Of a stretch of 64,000 nt of DNA, positions 41,467 to 53,400 are shown one piece after another. The notes under the pieces were generated by a model. It saw nothing but the letters and a program-made list of their open reading frames with translations, made no database searches and was not told where the DNA came from. The stretch is taken from contig JASFXZ010000009.1 in assembly GCA_032209605.1 (NCBI GenBank), forward strand, positions 19,641,553-19,705,552, given 5' to 3'. The DNA is from Mactromeris polynyma (taxonomy: Eukaryota > Mollusca > Bivalvia > Venerida > Mactridae). How positions within the stretch are numbered: position 1 is the stretch's first letter; every line of letters starts with the position of its first letter. Position numbers and translations under genes: made by a program.

Positions 41467-43021
41467 AGATTCCGAAAATGACGGTGACGCTATACACGGA
41501 TCCATTTTGGAACGGTCTAATACTGCTTCATCGTTTTATGCGTCTGTAATGAATAAATAAATGTGTCTCGTATAGTAATAGCGAAACGAAATTGGAAACG
41601 TTTGCCCAAGTATAATTGGATATTGTCTATGCAAATACTTGACTGTTCTGTGTTCACATTAAGGTTAATTAAATTCCGCACTCATCTGTCTGCTTAGTTC
41701 GGTAAAAGTTCGTGATAGAATTTTTTAAACAGAACCATCTTCGGTAAACAAACAAACAATTCATATTTATCATAAGATATTCTGCTCACTGAGTAATGCA
41801 AATATATTCAGTGATTTTATAATAAAGCAATTTAGCACAAAGCAAAACAAACGTTAGTCCATGTATATGAAATAGTGTGTTCCAGGTCCATGATTAAACT
41901 GTTTATAAATAGGGTGACAAAAGACAAATACTAAAATACGTGGTGACCTAATTCGCGTACCTACTGTCAATTAACAATTTGTTAAAATACCGTTATCATG
42001 TACATCATGTCGATTGGTCAATATTTTGCAAAGCATGTTTTCATTGGCGGATAGCCTCAACATTTGTTTACAACCATTTTCAAATAAAAACAGACTATAT
42101 ATAGGAGCTTGTATAACTCGAATTCACTATTTATTTCGTTATCGTGTTTACCTAAATATCGATTATAGGTGTGTTGTATACAACCTATTCATCCGTTCAT
42201 AATTAAAAATATGATTTTAAACAGCCATCCCACCCAATACCCAATATAATGGATAAATCGATAATGAAAGCCTTCTCGAATTGGGTTTATACTGATGTAA
42301 TTTTACATACAAGTTTCCTTCACAATGAGAAAGTTGAGGACGAACGCCAAACAAATTATCAAGAAGACACGCGTGCACTTAACTAAAGATTTAACTAAAC
42401 ACTCATGACAAGTCTTGCACGCTCCCGTGCATGTTGACGTGAAGCGGATGTCCCTGTGGTAAAATAAGCGGTTGGTAACCCAATACGAAGGACAGCAAAT
42501 GTTGAGGCTATCAATTGTCATTTATCAAAGCCAAGTGAAACTGTTTATTCGTACAAACAATGTTTTTTTGGGTGTTTTGGTCTTGTCCCTAATAATTTGC
42601 AGATCACATGACAAACAACTGTTTTGCATGCTTCGAATGATTAACTTGTCTTTATACGCAAACACAATTGACACATGTGATATCTTCTGAAGAGCTATTT
42701 TCCAAAATGTAGCATAAAACTTGTAATTCTACCACAGACAACATGTTTTGTCTGCCAGTGGTACAATATTTATGTCATTTAAATCTGTTATGTCGGTCTT
42801 TCAAGACAGAAAACTGTGAAATACAAATGAATGACTAGGTTCATCGTAGATGGGGTGTAATGTATCAGTATGTACACCAGCTTTTCCTACTAGCATACTG
42901 GTTATCTGGTTAAAGCCCAGACAACTTCTGGGAATTTCCTAGTCATCCTACAGCTCTGATGTATGTGTGGTCAGTTGTGGTCATACATGCAAGAACTATG
43001 CATATGTTTATAACATCTATA

Positions 43022-43248
43022 AGGGTGTTAATTCGTTCACAAAGTTTGAATTTTAGTATCTTTTTCAAATGCTCTTACCATCTACGTCGCTATAGACCAA
43101 TAGTTTTCTTCTGTGTGACAGTTCTAAATAAAACAGTTATTCGTGATATATACAGTATCTTTCATGATGCGAAATAAAACCTATATACACAGTACTATTC
43201 TCATTTTATCTAAATTTAAACTTTGTGAACAAACTTTGTTAACACCCT
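43022..43248. mobile_element. MITE, about 227 bp (copy B)
   Basis: Counterpart of 33071-33295 with the same inverted ends. Confidence 0.7.
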
Positions 43249-43386
43249 GTATGTTGCCTATTCAAATCTGGACATTTAAGAGAGCAATGTGGACTACAAT
43301 GCTATGTGTGCACTGAGAATCCACTTTCTTTGACATATAAGTGTTGAAGTATAGTTAAAATACGAAGGAGTTCAGCTTAATCAGAG

Positions 43387-43607
43387 ACATACAAGATATA
43401 GGTCAGAGACATACAAGATATAGGTCAGTGACATACAAGATATAGGTCAGTGACATACAAGTTATAGGACAGTGACATACAAGATATAGGTCAGTGACAT
43501 ACAAGATATAGGTCAGTGACATACAAGATATAGGTCAGTGACATACAAGATATAGGTCAGTGACATACAAGATATAGGTCAGTGACATACAAGATATAGG
43601 TCAGTGA
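43387..43607. repeat. 22-bp tandem repeat, about 10 units (copy B)
   Basis: Counterpart of 33433-33610 with about two more units and some different unit variants (gttataggaca). Confidence 0.9.
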
Positions 43608-44055
43608 AAATAGCCAATACTTACAGTCAACACTAAAATTACCAACTTTACTATTATGAGTGATAGCAAATCATATTGCATGTGAAATGATGTGCTAATG
43701 TTCAATGACTGCTGCAAATGCATTATGGCCCAATTAATTAGAGATTTGAGTAAGAACTGAGCCCAGGGAGTAATAATTAAGTCTCAGTGTGATGTGTGCA
43801 ACTAAATCCATTAATTACTCCTTTATCTTATAATCACACTCAAATCTCAAAATCTCAAGAACCAAAAAGCATATTCAGCACTCATTTGACACTTTCATGC
43901 GTTTCCCACACTAAAAGTTTCAATATCAGACTAATAAGAGCACAATTGGAGAATTGAGACCATCTTCCCCGGGAAGAACTGGACCGGTCCAAAACTGCCC
44001 CGGGGAAGAACTGGACCAGGGCAGTTCTGGACTGTTACACCGGGTCCTGATTTAA

Positions 44056-44095
44056 CATGACTGTTGTAGCGTCCTATAAGGTTTACATTCTGCAA
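44056..44095. repeat. Single 40-bp unit (copy B)
   Basis: catgactgttgtagcgtcct followed by ataaggtttacattctgcaa, once only, at the place where copy A has 27 units. Confidence 0.9.
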
Positions 44096-44274
44096 CTTGA
44101 AAAAACTTGTTCCTGATGTGGCTTTTATGGGGCAAACATGTAAAAGCTGTGCAAGTATGGGCTCATTTATATGTATTCACAAAAAAGCAAATTTAATCTA
44201 CTTTTTAATCTATACATACAATTCAAAACAACAATTGAATCATTAGTAAACATATAACAAATGTAAACAAAGTT

Positions 44275-44436
44275 TCAACATCTTTCAAACACTTTATAAA
44301 GATCTGGTAAGTTTGCGATTTGCAAAACACTGGAATCTTCTGCCATTGATTTTGGTGGATATAAGAGATTACGAAAAGCTGGAAATATAACATGTTCTAC
44401 AGTCCATTGCCATGACGATTTGTCCTTCGGATCCAT
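44275..44436 (-). CDS. MLH1: MLH1 last exon (equivalent of human exon 19), copy B
   Basis: Acceptor tttcatttcag before 44436, stop TGA at 44275-44277. It encodes [40 protein letters not shown] and [13 protein letters not shown]. Entry in phase 0 fits exon 18. Possible poly(A) signals on the minus strand are ATTAAA variants at 44204-44209 and 44192-44197; no AATAAA is seen nearby. Confidence 0.95.
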   Translation of the reverse strand: MDPKDKSSWQWTVEHVIFPAFRNLLYPPKSMAEDSSVLQIANLPDLYKVFERC

Positions 44437-47400
44437 CTGAAATGAAATGTGAATTTGTTAAGTACTTAATTTGCTTAAACAGGAACTTACTATGGACTAT
44501 ACAGAGATTTCAGGGACTAGTATTTTCTCTCTCCATGGCAATTTTCTATGATTGGTATAACAGGTAAGGTTAGCTTTTAATACACAAGTGGGCTGGTTTA
44601 ACCAGCTTGTAATAAGATGGTGGGTGTATATTGGCAAAACAAGTTTTATGCTGGCAAATGGAATGAACTATTTACTCTGTGATCAGCTTTGGATGCTAGG
44701 AGTAATTATAGAGACAATTGTGTAGCATAATTCGTGTCTACATGCCATTGTTGTAACTAATACTAGTATTTAAAAGCTTTTTTCTCATTCAGTAATAGCT
44801 GAAAGATGCTGAAATTATAATTTTGTTGTTAGTTATTTTAATCATTCATCAACATGGGCTAACTACATATTGTAATAACAATGGAAGTTTTTTGATAGCT
44901 TATGAGCTAACAAGAAATGGGCAATGCCCACAAACCAGGTTTTAAACCTAATTATTTGTAACCAAGGCTCTATTTGTATAATGAATACATGATGACCATC
45001 AATGCTGCAAAGGTGCCAGAGGTGATACATGCATACACACACTCACACTTAGATATATTATATATATGCAACAACTATACACTAAGTTTGATGTCAATTC
45101 ACCCACGCATAACGAAGATATTAAGTGGAAACTGATTTTAAATTTTAAGTGACCTTGACCTTCGGCGGATTGAACCTAAAAGCAATCCCAAGCGAGCTCT
45201 CCATATGTACTTACTGTTCAGCAAGTTTGGTTACGATATGATCAACAGAACTCAATTTTTTTGCCGGAAACCAAATTGCTACTTTTATTAACGGTGACCT
45301 TCAACCGGACGAGTCCAAAAGCAATCCAAAGCGAGCTCTCCAAATGTACTTACCATACACCAAGTTTGATGTCAATATGATGAACGAAACAAAAGTTACT
45401 CACCGTCAACCAAATTTCTATTTTGAGTAATGATAACCTTGACCTTCGGCGGACTGAACCCAAAAACAATACACTATACACCAAGTTTGGTTACAATATG
45501 ATCAACAGAACTCGCCAAAAAAACCCAGTTTTACCCCCGCCCGCCTGCCCTCACGACGACACACACCATTCTAATTACCTGGTTTTCTTAGAAAACCTGT
45601 TTAAAAACTGGTGGACCATGTCCTGTGACAGTGACCAAAATGGTACAAAGTTGACCCCTTGATGCACACTCGAACCCCGAACTTGTGAACTATATCATGT
45701 TACAGTGACTTAACAGGTACAAGGGTGACTCCTTCATGCACACCCCAACCCCTGAACTGGTGAACTATATCCTGTGACAGTGACCCAACAGGTACAAGAT
45801 GTAATATCACTGATGCCGGAAGATTATAAAAAGAAAGCAACAATTTCATACGCAGTTGCTATAATATATTTGCAATTTTGGTATTAAACTGTCAAAATAA
45901 TTAATTGTACAGTTATCGAATGATATGACTTTCGAATCAAACCTCATATTAATGTAATAGCTACAACAAAAAGGGTTTAGAACAATGAACTAAAACGTAA
46001 AATTGTGAGTTCTGTATATCTCCCTCTGAGGCCAAAAAAAAAGATGACTTTAAGCCTAGATACTTCAATCAACATAAAATTTACCTTAAGAGATTTATCA
46101 ATGTCATCTGATTGTAAAAATAATCTTTTCTTCACAGCATAGAAACTGCTCATTTCTTGCGAAAATGTTTTGAAGCATGTTTTTTCTTCATCCCAGTTGA
46201 CCTGAATTCATGAAACACTTCAATAAGTACAGGGAAAATGAAATACATACACACCCAATGTTTATTTTTTATGAATTATTTAGCACTTGACCACCAAATC
46301 ACAATTCTCAGCTGTCAGATTCGTTGAAGGTATTGAGGGATGAAAGCAATTTAAGTCTCTCTTCATCTTTATTTATACTATGCAGACATATCAATCTGGC
46401 TTTACCCATATATGCTCTCAACAACCTTATGGCACATCTATTGCTTTTTGTTTATCATCTATTACTGATAAGATTATTTTTGTAGACTACATAATAGACA
46501 AGATGATATTGGTCTGGAGACTGAAATGCAGTACAAATAAAACTTAAAACATCACAACAAACCCACTAAAATTCCCCTTTCACCCGATTCATCAAACATA
46601 CGTTAGACAAGAGGGCCACCACCATCCACCAGGGTACACTGCCCTTTATAACTGAATTAGGACCATGTAAGTTTTCATTCTTAAAATCTATTTTCAACTC
46701 CTGTGACCTACTTATGCAGTAGACTGGAACGATTTGTTCAACTTTGAAAGAGGCCTATCCACAAATCAAGGATTTTCTATGATTTGACCTTTGAACCAAT
46801 CGGATTACAGTATTTTTCGTGAGTTTTCAAGTTGACAGTGCTTTTTATTGGTTGCTTACGCTCTGATGTGAACCAATCATGTAACATAATTTTAAATAAA
46901 AACACAACAAATATACCTCTGTAGCCAGGCGTAACATTAACATTGGAAGTCCATCGAGATCTGGTATGTAATTGTCTAGAACAAGGGGTAATGTATGTAG
47001 TCTGCAATCCTGAAATCATACAGTCATTTATACAGTAACATAGTTACATCTCATGCGAAAGTACTGATGAAGGATGCTACATCCTAGCATAACAAAAATG
47101 CTCTTATCTGGTAATATTTATCCATCAACATGGACAGTTTGTTTTACTAGACCTGCATCTTGTTTATCACAATACCGTATATGTCATATTTAATGCACCC
47201 AGCTTTTATGTTAGGATCGGAAACAAATGCAATTTCGATTTTTTTCAATCGCCCAAAAATTGTGAAAATTGTTCCGTAACTGTTGACTCCATAAAACACA
47301 AATAATGACAAAGCAAACTGTCAAAACTGTTTAGATCAACAGTTTTCTGTAGTCAGCACAATTATTGACGAATGTCTCATAAGTTTGACAGGTGTGAACA

Positions 47401-50400
47401 ATTTAATTATGGGTGAGGAAATGTACACTGGCTATAAAGGAAGATTTGACAACACTTTTGCACAGATTTTTGTGGTGATTTTAGCTGATGTAACTCCTTT
47501 AATACTGGATAAAATATTTCTGGTTTTATATGTTTATATGGCAGAGGTACATTCATAAAAACTGTAGGGGCACAACAGGACATATAAGTATCTTAAAGGT
47601 GAAACTAATCTATTGCATATGAATACAAAAACAGATAAAATAGTTATTTAATGTTTATATTCTGTCACCATGCAGTTCTTTATGATCAAATTGCATTCTT
47701 TAAAAATGTTTTTGTTAACCTTAATTTATTATGTAAATCCTTGGTAATAGCCAAGCTAACATTTTGAGTTTCTTCAGACATCATTGTTGTACCATGTTGC
47801 CATGGAGATGTACATAAAGAATCAACCCACCTGATCAATCTCCATGGAGAAATAATCCTGCAACATTTCTGACTTAGACTTTAAGAAGTTCACTATATAG
47901 GTTGCTAAGTCTTCTTTAGGTCCGTCTGCTTCTCTCCAACCCGACTCTTCAAGGTCAAGTGCCATCATTGCAAGGTCAAATATTGGGGCTGGTTCCTGGG
48001 TAGATGAAAAATACACAGTTTCACTCACATTGGTGTCGGTAAATATACAATAACATGAGATAAAGTATTTTCTCGCATCTGATGTTCTTGTCTGATTAAA
48101 TTGATAATAATTTAACATTAAACAAAGGCCCCAGTAGACGTAACAATGTAAGTTCTTTTTCGAGTTCAGTGCCACAGTTCATTGGATACAGACACAATGG
48201 CCATACATACAGTGATACATGTACACATTAGCATTATCCCATAAAAAGAAATTATGTTTTACAAGGCCCCCCATAAAAAAGGAAGGGCATCTTGTTTTAC
48301 CAATGTGTGTTGGAAGGTCAAAGGTCAAACTGACCATGAAGTGGAAATCCATGTTGGCATGGTAACTCGAGAACACTTTGGCCTCTCAGGCCGTAGCTTG
48401 GTGGGATGATTGCCTGTGCATTGTAGATGGTCCCTTATTGATTTTGGGTTACTGTGTCAAAAGTCAAGGTCAAACTGACTTTAAAAAGAAAAACCTTGAT
48501 TGCGCAATAACTTATCCTATGGCCTCTCAGGTTCTAATTTGGTAAGATGATCGTCACTGGAATATACAGTGGAATACACTTATAACGCACGCGATTATAA
48601 CAAATAATCGGATAGTATGTGGTAATTTTTATTCCCCAACCAGCCCGTTCTACATATTATTGTTATATTGGATTTGGATAAAGCATAATTTTGGATATAA
48701 CGTAGTAATTTGTGGGTCCCATATTTCAACGCAAACATACTAGGTTATAATGTAATTCACAATTTTTTTATTGGTTTGGTGTTATAACTAATGTGATAAT
48801 TTATCGCAGCAGACACTGTTCATTGATTTGACCAACTCAGTAATTGGCAATGTTTGCATTGGTCTAGTGTTGTGTGATTAGTACTGTAATATGTAAACAC
48901 TAAATTTGACAACAGATATTTAGACTATCAATAAAAATGATATCTGAAAACATATAAATGTATAACAAAATTTTGCTATAGCGATAAAACAAAGTTTGGA
49001 TGTAATGAAGTAAATCTCCAGATCCCCAGAAATTCATTATAAGCGTGTTCCATTGAAGATGAACCTTATTGTTTTATAGGTCATTGTGTCAAAGTCAAAA
49101 TGACTATTAGGTGGAAATGTGCTTTTTAGGTCCCAATTGGGTAGGATGATAGTCTGCGGAGGTTAATTATATTAACCGACACAGTTTAAAAGGTCAAGGT
49201 CACACATACCCAGTCGCTGGAATCTTTACCTGAGCAATGACTCTATAAGGCCATTATAAATTAATTGCTAGATTATCATTGATTTTTTCTTTAAAAAGGA
49301 GGGGGGAGGGTATTATTTTTTTTTTATTTAATAAATGTCCTGTATAGCATTTTAGAAACAAATCCTACAGATTAAAACTTTATTTGATTCTCTTTTCATA
49401 TTCATATCAATATAAGAATGAACTGATCCAACAATGTGTGTACATCACTGCACACAAACTAGTCTTTTATGACTTTTGAGTTTTCCAAGATTTTTGTAAC
49501 TATGAAAACCATGTTGAAAGTGTAGCAAATTTCATATTCTTTTTACTCTCTTCAACGGGAGGTATATTTACATAGTCACTCGCTCAGCAGAAAACCTGAA
49601 TATCTCTGTATGTTTTATGAATCAATGGAATCCAAGAAAAATAATTAAATTTGTTGAAAATTTGCGAAGGTTGATCTAGACAGGCGCCTTGTGACAGTTT
49701 TAATTCTATAATATTGTGCAGCAACTGGTCTGGATAACTTAGGAATGTGGTAAATTCTCTAATAAAGGCAAGAAAGTACTCAGAATCGCAGTATTTTAGC
49801 AATTTACCCAGGGTCTTTTTCCCAAAATGGACAGAAAAAGGCCTGTGCTACGCATGCATTTTGAATCAAAGAGCCTTAATATAACAAGAAATATAATTAT
49901 ATTTTCATACCGACATAAATTTATGTATATATTTATGATATTCATGTGATATCAGTCTCCGTAAAGCCATGTCCCAATATACTGGTATTTATATTATCAG
50001 ATGTCAGCTACTAAATGTCCTATCCAAAAACTCATTCATATGAAAGGTTTGCATAATATTCATCAAAAAAGTAAGTACCGTATTATGATTATATAAACAG
50101 CACAACTTTCATATATCTTATAGATAATTATAATGTTTAGTATTGATACAAAATCAGACAGACAGACAGACGGACAGACAGACAGACAGACGGACGGACA
50201 AATGAACAGAATGGTGGACCTCTGAACAGACATATTCAAACACTTGCCATTGAGTTTGTTTCTCATTTTTATAAAACAAATAGCTCCTACGCAAGTATTA
50301 TATGGATTTTATATAAAACAGGGATTAAAACCTGACTAAGGGTTAATTTTTGTGTTTTCAGGCATATATAAATTAATCGTAGTTATCGCTTTTTTTAAAT

Positions 50401-53400
50401 ATAATCGATCAATGAAAATATATCAAAATCGTTTCTATAGATGATAGCTCTACTTCTAACCAATTATGACAGCTCTACTTCTAACCAATAATGACAGCTC
50501 TACTTCTAACCAATAATGATAGCTCTACTTCTAACCAATAATGACAGCTCTACTTCTAACCAATAATAACAGCTTTACTTCTAACCAATAATGACAGCTC
50601 TACTTCTAACCAATTATGACAGCTCTACTTCTAACCAATAATGACAGCTCTACTTCTAACCAATTATGACAGCTCTACTTCTAACCAATAATGACAGCTC
50701 TACTTCTAACCAATAATAACAGCTTTACTTCTAACCAATAATGACAGCTCTACTTCTAACCAATTATGACAGCTCTACTTCTAACCAATAATGACAGCTC
50801 TACTTCTAACCAATAATGACAGCTCTACTTCTAACCAATAATGACAGCTCTACTTCTAACCAATAATGACAGCTCTACTTCTAACCAATAATGATAGCTC
50901 TACTTCTAACCAATAATGACAGCTCTACTTCTAACCAATAATAACAGCTTTACTTCTAACCAATAATGACAGCTCTACTTCTAACCAATTATGACAGCTC
51001 TACTTCTAACCAATAATGACAGCTCTACTTCTAACCAATTATGACAGCTCTACTTCTAACCAATAATGACAGCTCTACTTCTAACCAATAATAACAGCTT
51101 TACTTCTAACCAATAATGACAGCTCTACTTCTAACCAATTATGACAGCTCTACTTCTAACCAATAATGACAGCTCTACTTCTAACCAATTATGACAGCTC
51201 TACTTCTAACCAATAATGACAGCTCTACTTCTAACCAATAATGATAGCTCTACTTCTAACCAATAATGACAGCTCTACTTCTAACCAATAATGGCATCTC
51301 TACTTCTAACCAATAATGACAGCTCTACATCTAACCAATAATGATAGCTCTACATCTAACCAATACTAACAGCTCTACATCTAACCAATACTAACAGCTC
51401 TATATCTAACAAATAATGACAGGTCTACATCTAACCAATAATTATAGCTCTACATCTAACAAATACTAACAGCTCTATATCTAACAAATAATGATAGCTT
51501 TACTTCTAACCAATAATGACAGCTCTACTTCTAACCAATAATGACAGCTCTACTTCTAACCAATAATGACAGCTCTACTTCTAACCAATAATGATAGCTC
51601 TACATCTAACCAATACTAACAGTTCTATATCTAACAAATAATGACAGCTTTACGTTTAACCAATAATGACAGCTCTACTTCTAACCAATAATGACAGCTC
51701 TACATCTAACCAATAATGACAGCTCTACATCTGACCAATAATGACAGTTCTACTTCTAACCAATACTAACAGCTCTATATCTAACAAATAATGACAGCTT
51801 TACGTCTAACCAATAATGACAGCTCTACTTCTAACCAATAATGACAGCTCTACTTTTAACCAATAATGACAGCTTTACATCTAACCAATAATGACAGCTC
51901 TAAATTTAACCAATAATGCCAGCTCTACATCTAACCAATAATGACAGCTCGGATAGAAGAAAGGTAAGACAAAGACTGATTCCCACAGTCACTGTGCCAA
52001 TTGTCTGTCAATAAAAGCATGCAACATAGATTCAAATAAAATTAACATCCTTACATATCTATAAGCACAGACAAGCAATAATGAAACATTGGGTAAAACA
52101 GAGCTTTAATTTCTCTATGGAGATGTCATAGAAAGTACAATTATTTGATCAGACAGTACATCAAGTATTTTCTCTACCGTACCAATCTCGGTGATGTATG
52201 ATGAATATCTGGTTTGACAATGAAATGCAACTATAGTGAAATATAGTTATAGCATTTTTTTGGAGACTAACATCTTAACTGCAACCTTAATCACCCTAGA
52301 GAGGTTATCATCAACCAGAAAATTTGAATTGGATATAACAGGAATAAGGATTCTACACCTATGGAAATGATTAATTCGGTGAATAAATGATTGCATGCTA
52401 CACACACTGATGTTTTGGGTTATAAATCAGTGACTTGTTTGAACCCTTTCCCCGTCATTTCTTGCTCAACCATTCATGTTAACATTAAGGAATAAATTTC
52501 AACAAACCGATAATCTCAGAAGTCCGAAGTTTCCAAAGTCGAATATAAATAGCTGATAAAAGAGTTCTTCACTGAAAAAGAGAAAATGCATCAATAAAAT
52601 GTTGCCAAGGAAACAGTTTTTACAAACCAAAACAAATCTCCCTAAAACAAAACACTCAATTAGCAAACATTGAATGAACAAATACAGATAATAGAAAATA
52701 CAGACGTCAGACTCAAATCTCACTTTTAACGGCAATGTTTAACTTTTTTCTTTTTAATCATGCAGTTTCAAGTCCACAAACAATTTAATTGCCAACAAGC
52801 TTGTTCATACTACAATAGCATGCTGATTTTCTTGTTAAATGCAGCTAGAGATTGCTTTTAGTGAAAGTGAATATCTCACAACAAAATATGTTTGTAAAAC
52901 ATTATGCCACCCTGTGACCTTGACCTTTGACCCCAAAATCTGCTCCCCGAGATGAATGCATGGACCAAGTTTGAGGATGAAAGGTCAAGGGATTCTCGAG
53001 TTGATCGGAAACGAAAAGGTTATGGAACGACCGACTGACGGACGGCGACTGACATACCAACTGACCTACCAACATATGCAAAGCAATATGCCCTCTCTTT
53101 TTCAAAGGGGGGCATAATAAACTGGACATGAAGGCAAGAATATAAACAAATATGGTAGGACACAACTTGCTAGGTACGAATGTACTGATTTGTTCCAATA
53201 CGTGGGCTGGAATTAAATAGGAGTAACAATGCGATCAAATAAAACTCTATAGACTATTACAAATATTAAAGCACAGTAGACATTGTATTAAGAGACCACC
53301 CAAGGGACGGCCAAAAAGTGGTCTCTTAATGATATCAACAAATTTAACGAAAGTAAATGTATCTATGGTGTGAACAAAGCTCGTAAATTTAAACCACAAT

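Larger units (their letters stand above)
35968..45375. repeat. Tandem duplication, copy B (about 9.4 kb)
   Basis: Direct copy of 27359-35967 with a few percent base differences by eye. It carries the terminal exon that follows MLH1 exon 18. Its right end falls within a bivalve-type repeat (caccaagtttgatgtcaa), and the left junction shows only one or two bases of shared sequence. Inserts present only here: 38769-39183 (Harbinger-like MITE), 40763-41466 (composite), about 43946-44041, about 44775-44910 and about 36093-36205. Confidence 0.93.
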
